DNA of 64,000 nt. It comes from Ruegeria arenilitoris (GTDB lineage Bacteria; Pseudomonadota; Alphaproteobacteria; Rhodobacterales; Rhodobacteraceae). The position numbers and the translations under genes are program-made. Shown here one piece after another: positions 35,881 through 45,208 of the stretch. Below the pieces are notes generated by a model. The model did no database searches. It was given only the letters and a program-made list of their open reading frames with translations, and was not told the origin of the DNA. The first letter of the stretch is position 1; every line of letters begins with the position of its first letter. The stretch spans positions 416,610 to 480,609 of the forward strand of contig NZ_WPZQ01000003.1 in assembly GCF_013030265.1 (NCBI RefSeq), written 5' to 3'.

Positions 35881-36201
35881 TTGAACAGAACCGAATTCAT
35901 CATCGCCACTGCCATCATCCTGTTTGCGGCCTTTTGCATGGGCTGGTTCGCCAACTGGCTGGCGCACCGACTGTCCCGCGTCCGCCAAAGCGACGTGGCC
36001 GATCTGGATCGCATGAGTCAGGAATTGCATGAGGCCGAGGAAACCCGGGATCAGGCGATTACCTATCTGCAACAGCGCGAGGCCGAGCTGACCAATCAGC
36101 TGACCCAGACCGAAGCAGAACTTGCCGCGGCAATGGATGGCCTGCGCGCAGCCCGGCAAGAGGCCGAAGAGCTTCGCGGTCGGATCAACAACGCAGATTA
36201 A
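35881..36201 (+). CDS. Small membrane protein with coiled coil
   Basis: A 106-residue protein: one N-terminal membrane helix (FIIATAIILFAAFCMGWFA) followed by a Glu/Gln/Ala-rich coiled coil (heptads through LQQREAELTNQLTQTEAELA). A TTG start at 35881 is preferred because AGAGGA lies eight bases before it; an ATG at 35863 would overlap the OmpA gene by 17 bases. It is probably translated with the OmpA-like protein. Unknown function. Confidence 0.7.
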   Translation: MNRTEFIIATAIILFAAFCMGWFANWLAHRLSRVRQSDVADLDRMSQELHEAEETRDQAITYLQQREAELTNQLTQTEAELAAAMDGLRAARQEAEELRGRINNAD

Positions 36202-36390
36202 CTCGGGCCTGGCGGTCCTGTCTCTCAGTTTTCAGTCAGAGACTTCGTACTGACTCGTGGCCTGGATCGGCATCTTTTAGCCGGTTCAAATCGACTCACT
36301 TCAGTTTTCCCAACAAATTCAATATCATGAATTGGTACGATTTTGCCTACGCGTACCAGTGTTCACTATCCAGCAAAATTGGAGTGTACC

Positions 36391-36921
36391 ATGAATTTCA
36401 AATCAACTTTAAACACCGCGACTATCGTAACTGCCTATTTCGCAACCACAACATTCGCTTCGAGTGATGTCATCCCATCCGAAAACGATACCTTCACCAA
36501 TTGGGGTGAGGAATCGGGCTGGACCATTTTTGTGGATGAAACACGCGGGTCATGCCTGATCGAACGGATGGACGAAAATCAGAACGTTGTGCAAATGGGT
36601 CTGACAAAGGACCACGAGATGGGATATCTCGGTGTGTTCACAAAGAATGACATTGGCCTCAAAGGTAAGAAAGAAGAGATCATTCTGTCACTAGACGGAA
36701 ATCTGTATTCAGCCGAGGCGCATAAGAAAACCAAGCATCTGGCCGAAGGATATACCGGCGGTTACATCCTGGCGAACAATCCGCAATTCGTCGACGATGT
36801 GATGAAGAAATACGATATGACCGTGTTCCCTGAGAAAGAGTTCGCGTTCACCGTGAATTTGGACGGCACGCTCAAAGCCATCGAAGCTGCCCGTAAATGT
36901 AATCAGGAACAGACCAGCTGA
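36391..36921 (+). CDS. Secreted hypothetical protein
   Basis: A 176-residue protein with a signal peptide (about 22 residues; cleavage near TTFAS). The mature domain (ESGWTIFVDETRGSCLIERM; SLDGNLYSAEAHKKTKHLAEG) has two cysteines that could form a disulfide. I recognise no family. The gene is somewhat less GC-rich than neighbours. The 189 bases before it carry a short GTCTCT/AGAGAC hairpin (36220-36243) and otherwise nothing evident. Confidence 0.7.
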   Translation: MNFKSTLNTATIVTAYFATTTFASSDVIPSENDTFTNWGEESGWTIFVDETRGSCLIERMDENQNVVQMGLTKDHEMGYLGVFTKNDIGLKGKKEEIILSLDGNLYSAEAHKKTKHLAEGYTGGYILANNPQFVDDVMKKYDMTVFPEKEFAFTVNLDGTLKAIEAARKCNQEQTS

Positions 36922-36937
36922 TCCTCTGAAAACCATG

Positions 36938-36961
36938 CCAGCATCCGTCCAAGGATGCTGG
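36938..36961. terminator. Hairpin between convergent genes
   Basis: A perfect 9-bp inverted repeat (36938-36946 with 36953-36961) with a 6-base loop separates the secreted protein gene and moaE; on the minus strand it is followed by a TTTT-containing stretch. Confidence 0.65.
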
Positions 36962-36971
36962 TGCCACAGGC

Positions 36972-37415
36972 TTACCAGCGGCTCAGCGCGTCTTCATCTT
37001 CGTCCTTGGCCGCAACCCAATCCGCCCCGGAAGCAGAGATTTCCTTTTTCCAGAACGGCGCGCGGGACTTGAGGTAATCCATCAGATACTCCGCCGCTTC
37101 GAACGCATCCTTACGGTGCGGTGCAGCGGTCGCGACCATCATGATACGATCACCCGGTGCCAAACGCCCGTGCCGATGGATGACCAGAACATCCCCCAAT
37201 GACCAGCGCGACTTGGCCTCTTCTGCGATTTTGGTAATCGCCCGTTCGGTCATACCCGGGTAGTGTTCGATTTCCATTACGTCGAGGTCGCCCCGAGCCA
37301 GATCACGAACAACACCGGTAAACGTCACGATTGCACCATTCGCAGTGTCGCTGGCGGCAAAGGCATTTGCCTCTGCGCCAAGATCGAACTCTTCCTGCTG
37401 AACCGCAATGCGCAC
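36972..37415 (-). CDS. moaE: Molybdopterin synthase catalytic subunit
   Basis: Large subunit of molybdopterin synthase, which adds two sulfurs to cyclic pyranopterin to form the molybdenum cofactor dithiolene. The 147-residue protein shows AAPHRKDAFEAAEYLMDYLKS and the catalytic lysines in APFWKKE. The GTG start at 37415 uses a GGAGG that overlaps the end of moaD, so translation is coupled. Confidence 0.95.
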   Translation of the reverse strand: MRIAVQQEEFDLGAEANAFAASDTANGAIVTFTGVVRDLARGDLDVMEIEHYPGMTERAITKIAEEAKSRWSLGDVLVIHRHGRLAPGDRIMMVATAAPHRKDAFEAAEYLMDYLKSRAPFWKKEISASGADWVAAKDEDEDALSRW

Positions 37416-37419
37416 CGAC

Positions 37420-37665
37420 TTAGCCTCCGGTCATCGGCGGAAAGAACGCAACTTCCCGCACACCCTGAAGAGGCGCGTCAAAGTCGGACAACTCCTGATC
37501 CAGTGCAACACGCAGCGCCGACAGATCCGCGAACGCAGCCGCATAACGGTCTTCACGCGCACTGAGCTCTGCCACGAGGTCATTGACTGTCGCAGCCTCG
37601 GTCTCGACCTTCTCTTTCGGGAGGCCGATCCGTTCACGCACCCAGGCGAAATACAGTACATCCAT
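37420..37665 (-). CDS. moaD: Molybdopterin synthase sulfur carrier subunit
   Basis: An 81-residue ubiquitin-like protein ending in the GG required for thiocarboxylate formation (PPMTGG). It begins VLYFAWVRERIG after the initiator, typical of MoaD. Directly followed by moaE and preceded, three bases upstream, by pgsA. Confidence 0.94.
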   Translation of the reverse strand: MDVLYFAWVRERIGLPKEKVETEAATVNDLVAELSAREDRYAAAFADLSALRVALDQELSDFDAPLQGVREVAFFPPMTGG

Positions 37666-37668
37666 CCC

Positions 37669-38337
37669 TTAACTCTCCTTCAGATGAGGCATGGCTTTAC
37701 GTAGGTAGTCATAGCCTGTGATCAATGTCAGCGTCGCCGCAATCCACAACAGCCACAATCCGATCCGCCCGGCCCAGAACATGCCTTCCAGCTTCCATGC
37801 CAGCCCGTTCACATCTTCGGTCTGCCCGCTGAGGATCTGGTCAATCAACTCAGCATCCATACCGAATGTGGACATCACAAAGTAATGCTCGAATATTCCC
37901 TGCGAGAACAGCACGGCGATTGCCACCATCTGTGCCGTAGTCTTCCACTTTGCCAGCTTGGTAACCTTGAGCGTTCCTGCAACATCACCCAGATATTCAC
38001 GCAGACCCGACACGAACACTTCGCGAAACAGGATAACCGTGGCGGGCAGCACCAGCCATGGCGTCCAGTGTTCGGTTGAATATCCCACAAGGATCATCAA
38101 AGCGATCACAACCATCGCCTTATCGGCAATCGGATCCATCATCGCCCCGATCTTGGTTTCCTGCTTCCAGGCACGTGCCAGATAGCCATCGAACCAATCG
38201 GTAATAGCGGCTGTCATGAACAGGATCAGAGCAAACCAATCCGCATAGGGACGGGTGAAGTACAGAAACATCACGGCCAGTCCGGGGGCAGCAAGCAACC
38301 GCAGGACGGTCAGAATGTTGGGCAAGTTCCATTTCAT
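37669..38337 (-). CDS. pgsA: CDP-diacylglycerol-glycerol-3-phosphate 3-phosphatidyltransferase
   Basis: Makes phosphatidylglycerol phosphate, the precursor of phosphatidylglycerol and cardiolipin. The 222-residue membrane protein begins MKWNLPNILTVLRLLAAPGL and has the CDP-alcohol phosphotransferase signature DGYLAR...G...D...D (DWFDGYLARAWKQ and IGAMMDPIADK). The start at 38337 fits the family; an upstream in-frame extension to 38403 is not expected. Confidence 0.95.
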   Translation of the reverse strand: MKWNLPNILTVLRLLAAPGLAVMFLYFTRPYADWFALILFMTAAITDWFDGYLARAWKQETKIGAMMDPIADKAMVVIALMILVGYSTEHWTPWLVLPATVILFREVFVSGLREYLGDVAGTLKVTKLAKWKTTAQMVAIAVLFSQGIFEHYFVMSTFGMDAELIDQILSGQTEDVNGLAWKLEGMFWAGRIGLWLLWIAATLTLITGYDYLRKAMPHLKES

Positions 38338-38554
38338 GAGGCCGACCCTACATTGCTGTTTCAGGACAGAAAAGACAGAGTGATCAAAAACTGCTCGGAT
38401 CACAGTCGGTTGACCCCGTTCGGGTCAAAGCGTCGCAAGGCTGAACAGTCAACCCGATACTTCTTGGCCTCGGCTACATTTCCGGCCAGATTGCCGACCA
38501 GACCGGTCCGAGGCAGGCCGTTACCATCTTCAGGCAGTCGGGACGTCGGACAAC

Positions 38555-39439
38555 ATGACAGCACATATTCAAACCGATCCCCGATCGAACCTGATTGGCA
38601 GCACCTGGATGATCGCTGCCATGGCGCTTTTCGCACTTGAGGACGCGCTGATAAAAAGCGCCTCTTCCTCGATCCCAATCTGGCAGGTGCTGGTTCTTTT
38701 CGGCGCTGGTGGCGCGGTGATCTTTGCGGCAGTCGCCGTGATACGAGGCACCCGGCTGTTCCAACCCGATGTGCTGTCCCGCCCGATGAAGGTGCGGGTG
38801 ATCTTTGAAATACTCGGGCGGCTTTTCTACGTTCTGGCCATCGCTCTGACGCCTCTGTCTTCGGCCACGGTGATCTTGCAGGCCACTCCTCTGGTCGTTG
38901 TCGCCGGGGCTGCGATGTTTTTCGGAGAAACCGTTGGCTGGCGACGGTGGAGCGCGATTCTGATCGGCCTGATCGGCGTGGTGATCATCATCAAACCAAC
39001 CGGAGACAGTTTCTCTGCCCTGTCGATCCTTGCCGTGTTAGGAATGCTGGGATTTGCCGGGCGCGATCTGGCCAGCCGCGCGGCCCCTGCCACTCTGGGA
39101 ACCGAGGTTCTGGGGTTTTATGGGTTCCTCTGCATCATCGTCGCCGGATTGGCCTATAGCTTCTGGGAAGGTGCCCCGATGGAACCGCTGACCACACATG
39201 TCAGCCTGCACATGTCGGGCGCGATCCTTATGGGGGTGATGGCTTATGCCTCGCTGATGAAAGCCATGCGCACGGGTGAGGTGTCGTCAGTCACGCCATT
39301 CCGCTATTCGCGGTTGTTGTTCGGAATTGGACTTGGCGTGGTGATGTTCGACGAGCGACTGGACCAGACAATGTGGATCGGCAGCGCACTGATCGTGGCC
39401 TCGGGAATGTACATCCTCTGGCGTGGGCGCAAAGCCTAA
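38555..39439 (+). CDS. EamA/DMT family transporter
   Basis: A 294-residue membrane protein with about ten hydrophobic segments arranged as two EamA repeats ([20 protein letters not shown] in the first, [19 protein letters not shown] in the second). DMT transporters export small metabolites; the substrate is unknown. Divergent from pgsA across 217 bases without a visible gene, and convergent with uvrC, sharing four bases at the ends. Confidence 0.88.
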   Translation: MTAHIQTDPRSNLIGSTWMIAAMALFALEDALIKSASSSIPIWQVLVLFGAGGAVIFAAVAVIRGTRLFQPDVLSRPMKVRVIFEILGRLFYVLAIALTPLSSATVILQATPLVVVAGAAMFFGETVGWRRWSAILIGLIGVVIIIKPTGDSFSALSILAVLGMLGFAGRDLASRAAPATLGTEVLGFYGFLCIIVAGLAYSFWEGAPMEPLTTHVSLHMSGAILMGVMAYASLMKAMRTGEVSSVTPFRYSRLLFGIGLGVVMFDERLDQTMWIGSALIVASGMYILWRGRKA

Positions 39440-41310
39440 CCCTTGTCGTGGAAGTAATCATAAACCTTTTGCGCCAAACCCGCTGAGATACCCTCGACCG
39501 CCTTCAAATCCGCCAGATTGGCCCGGCTGACCGCTTTGGCACTGCCGAAATGCGCCAGCAAAGCACGTTTACGCGCGGCGCCAACGCCCGGGATTTCATC
39601 CAAAGGCGTCGCCCCCACGGCCTTGGCCCGCTTGGCGCGGTGTGTCCCGATTGCAAACCGGTGCGCTTCGTCCCGCAGACGCTGAATGAAGTATAGAACA
39701 GGGTCATTTCGCTTCAGGGCAAAGGGCCGTTGCCCGATACGGTGGAACTCTTCCTTGCCGTGGTCGCGGTCGACACCTTTAGCGACACCTACCATCGGGA
39801 TGTCTTCGACGCCGTGGGCCTGCATGATCTCGTGCACGGCGCTCACCTGCCCGGCTCCGCCATCGATCAACAGAAGATCGGGCCACATCCCTTTTTCCCG
39901 GTCCGGGTCTTCTTTCTGAAGACGAGTAAAGCGCCGGGTCAGAACCTCTTTCATCATGCCGAAATCATCGCCCGGGGTCAGATCATCGCCGCGTATGTTG
40001 AATTTACGGTAGGCGTTCTTCATGAACCCTTCCGGCCCCGCGACGATCATACCACCTACGGCGTTGGTGCCTTGGATATGCGAGTTATCGTAGACCTCAA
40101 TCCGATCCGGCGGGCTGTCCAAATCAAACGCCTCGGCCACACCGCGCAACAACTTGGCCTGCGTGGCGCTTTCAGACATGCGACGCGCCAGAGATTCCCG
40201 CGCATTGCGTAAGGCACCCGCTACCAGCTCCTGCTTTTCCCCGCGCTGAGGCACAAGGATTTCGACCTTGCGCCCCGCCTTTTCAGTCAACGCCTCCTGC
40301 ATCAGATCAGCGTTTTCAATCGCATCCGATAGGATCAGCTGCCGGGGCGGTTCCTTGTTGTCGTAGAACTGGCCAAGGAACGCCTCCATCACCTCGGCCG
40401 CCGACACATCCGGCCCGACGCGCGGATAGAAATCCTTGTTGCCCCAGTTCTGGTTTGCCCGGATGAAAAACACCTGCACACAGGCCTGCCCGCTGTCCAT
40501 ATAAAGGCCGATCACATCCGCCTCGGCCACGCCGCGCGGGTTGATGCCCTGAGAGGTCTGCACCTGTGTCAGCGCCCGGATACGATCGCGCAGACCGGCG
40601 GCACGCTCGAACTCCATCGCCTCGGACGCGGCCATCATCTGTTCGGCCAGTTCCTCTTGCACCTTGGTCGAACGGCCGGACAGGAACCGCTCCGCATCCT
40701 TGACACTTTCGCGGTAGTCGGCCTCGGAAATCAGATCAACACAAGGTCCCGAACAGCGTTTGATCTGATAGAGCAGGCACGGCCGCGTCCGACTGTCGAA
40801 CATGGAATCCGAACAATTGCGCAGCAGGAATGCCTTTTGCAGCTGGTTCAAAGTACGGTTTACGGCCCCGGCACTGGCAAACGGTCCGAAATAAGCGCCC
40901 TTCTCTTTCTTCGCCCCGCGATGTTTCTTTATTTGCGGAAAGGCATGATCCTTGGCGACCAGAATATTGGGAAAGCTCTTATCGTCCCGCAGCAACACGT
41001 TGTACTTGGGCTTGAGCTGCTTGATCAGGTTCTGCTCGAGCAGCAGAGCCTCAGTCTCGGTCCGCGTCGTCAGGAACATCATCGAGGCCGTTGCCGCGAT
41101 CATCCGTTCGATCCGGCCTGAATGCCCCGGACGCGCATAGTTGGAAACCCTCGCCTTGAGGTTTCGTGCCTTGCCGACATACAGCACACGACTATCCGCG
41201 TCGAGCATACGGTATACGCCCGGCGAACTGTCCAGCGTCTTGAGATAACGCTGAATGCAGGCATAGCCGGTGGGTTGGGAGTCCGAGGTCGTTTCGCTGT
41301 GAGAAGTCAT
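39436..41310 (-). CDS. uvrC: UvrABC system protein C
   Basis: Excinuclease subunit that makes both incisions in nucleotide excision repair. The 624-residue protein has the GIY-YIG domain ([20 protein letters not shown]), a cysteine cluster ([13 protein letters not shown]), UVR motif, the RNase-H-like C-terminal nuclease ([18 protein letters not shown]) and helix-hairpin-helix repeats ([19 protein letters not shown]). Full length. Confidence 0.96.
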   Translation of the reverse strand: MTSHSETTSDSQPTGYACIQRYLKTLDSSPGVYRMLDADSRVLYVGKARNLKARVSNYARPGHSGRIERMIAATASMMFLTTRTETEALLLEQNLIKQLKPKYNVLLRDDKSFPNILVAKDHAFPQIKKHRGAKKEKGAYFGPFASAGAVNRTLNQLQKAFLLRNCSDSMFDSRTRPCLLYQIKRCSGPCVDLISEADYRESVKDAERFLSGRSTKVQEELAEQMMAASEAMEFERAAGLRDRIRALTQVQTSQGINPRGVAEADVIGLYMDSGQACVQVFFIRANQNWGNKDFYPRVGPDVSAAEVMEAFLGQFYDNKEPPRQLILSDAIENADLMQEALTEKAGRKVEILVPQRGEKQELVAGALRNARESLARRMSESATQAKLLRGVAEAFDLDSPPDRIEVYDNSHIQGTNAVGGMIVAGPEGFMKNAYRKFNIRGDDLTPGDDFGMMKEVLTRRFTRLQKEDPDREKGMWPDLLLIDGGAGQVSAVHEIMQAHGVEDIPMVGVAKGVDRDHGKEEFHRIGQRPFALKRNDPVLYFIQRLRDEAHRFAIGTHRAKRAKAVGATPLDEIPGVGAARKRALLAHFGSAKAVSRANLADLKAVEGISAGLAQKVYDYFHDKG

Positions 41311-41387
41311 GGCTCTCAGATATGATTCTCTGACTATGGCTGCAATCTTGTGTGTCTCAGATCAAGAGAAAACAAATCCACGACTTC

Positions 41388-41396
41388 TGTGGATAA
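41388..41396 (-). promoter_or_regulatory. Perfect DnaA box in AT-rich spacer
   Basis: TTATCCACA on the minus strand is a consensus DnaA box. It lies in a 290-base gap between uvrC and the SDR gene that is markedly AT-rich from 41410 to 41560. A single box suggests regulation or DnaA titration rather than an origin. Confidence 0.4.
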
Positions 41397-41600
41397 CTGT
41401 GCAGATAACTTTCCAGGCGCAACAAAATCCCCTTGAATCTTTGGCCTTTCCTTGAGTTGCACAAAAATTAGGCATCAAATTAACCTATTGTTTTCAAACA
41501 AAAGTTTTTTGAATGCGTAGCAAGTGCATGAAAAATAAGACATTTTTGTAACGCGCGGGTAACAGGAATGAGAGCGGTGCAAAACTTGCAGCAGAATTAC

Positions 41601-42380
41601 CTATTCCACACCCAACACATCTGGTGTCTGCCAACCCAAATGCTGACCGCCATCGACGCACAAAAGCTGCCCCGTGACGGCATGTGCATCCAGAAAATAG
41701 CCCAGTGCAGCCGTGATATCCGAAGGGTTCGACCCACGTTCAAGGATTGTGTTTTGACGCTGTGCCTTGAAGTGATCTTCGCTCTGCCGATGACCTTGCA
41801 CCGTAGGGCCGGGGCCAATGGCATTCACACGGATCGCTGGTGTCAGTGCTTGTGCCGCGGTGCGTGTCAGAGCCCACAATCCCATTTTCGCGATCGTGTA
41901 GGACATGAACTCCGGGGTCAGTTTGCGCACCCTCATATCGACCATGTTGACGATCAGCCCTGTGGCCTGTGGCTCGCCGTTCTCATCAATCCTGGGCTCC
42001 AGCCCCTGTTCTGCCATAGCCTGGGTCAGAACGAACGGCGCCCGCAGATTGCTGTCCAGATGGCGGTCCCAACTTTGTCGAGTCGCCGTTTGGATGTTGT
42101 CATACTCGAAGATCGACGCATTGTTCACCAGACAGGTAATCGGTCCACCTAACGCCTCCGCCGCACGCGGCAACAGCGCAGTGACCTGAGCTTCGTCCAG
42201 CAGATCAGCCTTCAGAGCGACTGACTGACGCCCCATCTCCTGAACCTCTGACACCGTGTCCAATGCCGGTTGCTCCGAGGAGGCATAGTGAACCGCAACA
42301 TCAAATCCGCGCTGTGCAAGATACAAAGCCATGGCCCGGCCCAGACGAATACCGGCGCCGGTCACGAGTGCTCGGGTCAT
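41601..42380 (-). CDS. SDR family oxidoreductase (pteridine-reductase-like)
   Basis: A 259-residue short-chain dehydrogenase with the cofactor motif TGAGIRLGRAMA, NNAS, and a YTIAK active site (Tyr-x3-Lys; YTIAKMGLWALTR). The R-rich start (GAGIRLGR) resembles FolM/pteridine reductases, so dihydropteridine reduction is a guess. Its ribosome site matches the 16S 3' end over 12 bases. The 290-base spacer before uvrC separates it from that gene. Confidence 0.87.
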   Translation of the reverse strand: MTRALVTGAGIRLGRAMALYLAQRGFDVAVHYASSEQPALDTVSEVQEMGRQSVALKADLLDEAQVTALLPRAAEALGGPITCLVNNASIFEYDNIQTATRQSWDRHLDSNLRAPFVLTQAMAEQGLEPRIDENGEPQATGLIVNMVDMRVRKLTPEFMSYTIAKMGLWALTRTAAQALTPAIRVNAIGPGPTVQGHRQSEDHFKAQRQNTILERGSNPSDITAALGYFLDAHAVTGQLLCVDGGQHLGWQTPDVLGVE

Positions 42381-42392
42381 GGATCACCTCCT
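42381..42392 (-). promoter_or_regulatory. Unusually long ribosome-binding site
   Basis: The mRNA reads AGGAGGTGATCC directly before the SDR ATG, complementary over 12 bases to the usual 16S rRNA 3' end; AGGAGG is six bases from the start. Confidence 0.7.
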
Positions 42393-42401
42393 AATGTCAG
42401 G

Positions 42402-43364
42402 TCACGCCAACAGGCTGATAACGTATACGGCGTAGAGCAGTGTCAGGATCAACCCCCAGACACGCGTAATGTCCTGTTTGAAAAACACGAACGGAACCAA
42501 CAGCAGGGATGCGCCCAGCATGACCCACAGATCAAAGTGCAGGAATTCAGGATCAACAGGGATACGACCGAACAGGGTCGCGATGCCCACGATGGCCAGC
42601 AGGTTGAACATGTTCGATCCGATGACGTTGCCAAGCGCCACATCAGCCTGACGCCGCAATGCCGCCATCACCGTTGTCGCCAATTCCGGCAATGACGTAC
42701 CGACCGCCACCAGCGTCAGACCGATAACCGTTTCACTGACGCCATAGGTCAGCGCAATCTCCGTTGCGTTTTCGACCAGAAGATGCGCCCCCATCGGGAG
42801 CCCGATGAGACCCAGGATCAGATAGACCGACACTTTCCAATAGGGCATGTCCGGGTCGGCCTCTTCCAGACCTTCCAGTTCTTCATCGTCAGCACAGGCT
42901 TCACCGCAAGCCTTGCGATGCGCGTGCGCCTCGCGGAAGGCGTTCATCAGGACCAGCCCAAGACCCGCCAACAAGATTGCACCGCTGACGAGGTTGAAGA
43001 CACCGCAGAACGCCAAGGCAATAAACAGAACCGAAGCCAGTAGCATGAAGACATAGTTCTTGCGGCTGTCGCACTCGCTAGTGTGCAGCGTCGCCAGCAA
43101 GGCAGGCAGACCCAGAACCAATAAGATATTGGCGGTGTTTGATCCGACGACGTTACCCAGGGCGATACCAGGCGCATTTTCCTTTATCGCGCTAATCGCA
43201 ATCAGCAATTCCGGCGCTGACGTACCAAAGGCCACAATGGTCAGGCTGACGATGAGCGCCGGGACACCCAGACGCAGGCTCAGGTTGACCGCACCGCGCA
43301 CCAGCGCATCGCCCGCAAGCAGAAGGATCAGCAACCCAAGGCCAGAAAGCAGCCACGCCGTCAT
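42402..43364 (-). CDS. Cation/Ca2+ exchanger (CaCA family, YrbG-like)
   Basis: A 320-residue antiporter with the two alpha-repeats of the family: GTSAPELLIAISA with GNVVGSNTANILLVLGL, and GTSLPELATTVMA with GNVIGSNMFNLLAIVGI. Between them lies a His/Cys/Glu-rich loop (EAHAHRKACGEACADDEELEG). It likely exchanges Na+ or H+ for Ca2+ across the inner membrane. GGAGG lies seven bases before the ATG, which overlaps the preceding small gene. Confidence 0.92.
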   Translation of the reverse strand: MTAWLLSGLGLLILLLAGDALVRGAVNLSLRLGVPALIVSLTIVAFGTSAPELLIAISAIKENAPGIALGNVVGSNTANILLVLGLPALLATLHTSECDSRKNYVFMLLASVLFIALAFCGVFNLVSGAILLAGLGLVLMNAFREAHAHRKACGEACADDEELEGLEEADPDMPYWKVSVYLILGLIGLPMGAHLLVENATEIALTYGVSETVIGLTLVAVGTSLPELATTVMAALRRQADVALGNVIGSNMFNLLAIVGIATLFGRIPVDPEFLHFDLWVMLGASLLLVPFVFFKQDITRVWGLILTLLYAVYVISLLA

Positions 43365-43531
43365 GTCCGGCCTCCTTTTTCGCAGGCGCAGGGGCCTTTG
43401 CCGATCTTAAACCGTCCACAACGCGGACATTTTGCCGAATTCAGTCGCTTTTGCCCCGGAAAGCGCAGCTTGCCGAACATCGCCAGTACACCCATGGCGA
43501 TGAGGAACAGAGTGACCGCCTTGATAATCAC
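43361..43531 (-). CDS. 56-residue membrane zinc-ribbon protein
   Basis: A very small gene between sppA and the exchanger. A GTG start at 43531 lies one base after the sppA stop, and its own stop overlaps the exchanger ATG. One membrane helix (AVTLFLIAMGVLAMFG) is followed by a basic stretch and four cysteines (CPRCG and CAC with GPC context) that could bind zinc. Easily missed by gene finders; tight coupling on both sides supports it as real. Confidence 0.7.
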   Translation of the reverse strand: MIIKAVTLFLIAMGVLAMFGKLRFPGQKRLNSAKCPRCGRFKIGKGPCACEKGGRT

Positions 43532-43532
43532 G

Positions 43533-44330
43533 TCACAAACCGAAACGCGCGTATGCCGCCCGCTCCTCGATCCCTGCAATGGCATCCTGTGCCAGTTCGG
43601 CACCAAAACGTGACCAGATCGGCTTGCGAACCCCGTAGCGGCGGAATTTCACCTTGTCACCGAACCGCTCCTGCAGTTTCGGCTTTAGATGCGCGACACC
43701 CTCGATCAGTCCCAGTTCCTGAGCCCGGCGTGCCAGCCATACCTCACCGTTGAACAGATCGGCACTTTGATCCAGCTTGTCGCCGCGCCGCTCTTTGACG
43801 TAGGCAATGAAATTCTCGTGTATGTCGCCAAGCAGCACTTTCAGCCGCGCGACATCTTCCTTTTTCTCTGGCGAGAAAGGGTCGAGCATGGATTTGGACT
43901 GGCCTGCGGTATGCACCCGGCGTTCAAACCCCTGTCGCGCCAAAAAGACATGCGCGCCAAATCCGGATGAAATCACACCAATTGATCCGAGGACCGAACT
44001 GTCATCGGCCCAGATCTCATCCGCGGACGCAGCAAGCCAGTACCCGCCAGATGCAGCCACATCTTCGACAAAGGCGATGACGGGTACATCAAACTCTTTC
44101 GCCAGCCGCCTGATCCGGGCACCGATCAGCGAGCTTTGAACAGGCGAGCCCCCGGGCGAGTTGATTTCAAGCGCCACGGCAACCGGCTTACCCTTGCGGA
44201 AAGCTTTTTCCAGAACGGGGGCCAGCGTCGTGTCATTCAACGACGCACGACCGGCCATTCCGATGGCACCGGACAAACGGACCACGGCCACGAATGGCTG
44301 CTTTTTGAGAAACGGCAGGCTGAGTTTCAT
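43533..44330 (-). CDS. S49 family serine peptidase (SppA/SohB-like)
   Basis: A 265-residue S49 peptidase related to signal peptide peptidase A. The catalytic-serine motif is DVAASGGYWLAASADEIWAD, preceded by LEINSPGGSPVQSSLIG. It lacks a long N-terminal membrane anchor, resembling the short SohB/half-length SppA forms. The start at 44330 matches family N-termini; an open frame extends upstream to 44573 but lies in non-coding sequence. Confidence 0.88.
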   Translation of the reverse strand: MKLSLPFLKKQPFVAVVRLSGAIGMAGRASLNDTTLAPVLEKAFRKGKPVAVALEINSPGGSPVQSSLIGARIRRLAKEFDVPVIAFVEDVAASGGYWLAASADEIWADDSSVLGSIGVISSGFGAHVFLARQGFERRVHTAGQSKSMLDPFSPEKKEDVARLKVLLGDIHENFIAYVKERRGDKLDQSADLFNGEVWLARRAQELGLIEGVAHLKPKLQERFGDKVKFRRYGVRKPIWSRFGAELAQDAIAGIEERAAYARFGL

Positions 44331-44446
44331 GGATGCCGATGTAGAGCCCCCTAAACCCGTAAACAAGGGACTGAAGGCGCCATAAACGCGACGTGAACTA
44401 AATTCACACAGCCGGTGGGCAAAAATGCAACGCCTCTGGCGCTGGT

Positions 44447-45208
44447 CTAGCTGCGAATGCGCCAGCCTGTTTTGAAGATCCAGCCGATAATGGCCAGGCA
44501 AATCCCGGTAAAAGCAAGGATCGCCAGCAGGCTGAGGCCGATCGGTACATCCGCCAGGCCGTAGAAGGACCACCTGAAGCCCGAAATCAGGTACACCACT
44601 GGGTTGAACAGAGTGATGGTCTGCCAGATCGGTGGCAGCATTGAGATCGAATAGAACGTTCCGCCGAGAAAAATCAAAGGTGTCACCACCAGCTGAGGCA
44701 CCAGCGACATCTGTTCAAAATTGCTGGCCCAGATGCCGATGATGAAACCCAACAGGGAAAAGCTGAGACAGGACAGGATCAGGAATGCTGCCATGGCGAA
44801 CGGGTGTTCTATTCGAATATCCACGAAGAACGTCGCCGTAACCAGAATCACCAATCCGACGAACAGGGATTTCGTTGCCGCCGCACCGACATATCCGATC
44901 ACGATTTCAATGAAATTGACGGGCGCGGAAAGCAACTCGTAGATCGTTCCCAGGAATTTCGGGAAATAGATTCCGAATGATGCGTTCGAAATCGCAAGCA
45001 TCACGACCGACAGCATGATCAGGCCGGGAACGATAAAGGCCCCGTAAGAAACCCCCTCGACTTCCTGAATGCGACTGCCAATGGCGGTGCCAAAGACCAC
45101 AAAATAGAGTGAAGTGGACAGAACGGGCGAGATGAAGCTCTGCGCCAGTGTGCGGAAGAACCGGGCCATTTCGAACCGGTAGATGGCGGCGATTGCAGAC
45201 CAATTCAT
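44447..45208 (-). CDS. ABC-2 type transporter permease
   Basis: A 253-residue membrane protein of the ABC-2 (NodJ/ABC exporter) class with six hydrophobic segments and the loop [23 protein letters not shown] sequence near the end. Overlaps the ATPase gene stop by ATGA. With its partner it forms a probable exporter of unknown substrate. Confidence 0.9.
   Translation of the reverse strand: MNWSAIAAIYRFEMARFFRTLAQSFISPVLSTSLYFVVFGTAIGSRIQEVEGVSYGAFIVPGLIMLSVVMLAISNASFGIYFPKFLGTIYELLSAPVNFIEIVIGYVGAAATKSLFVGLVILVTATFFVDIRIEHPFAMAAFLILSCLSFSLLGFIIGIWASNFEQMSLVPQLVVTPLIFLGGTFYSISMLPPIWQTITLFNPVVYLISGFRWSFYGLADVPIGLSLLAILAFTGICLAIIGWIFKTGWRIRS

Noticed and set aside
41388..41560. Replication origin
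   Set aside because: Only one DnaA box and no dnaA, parAB or other origin genes nearby.
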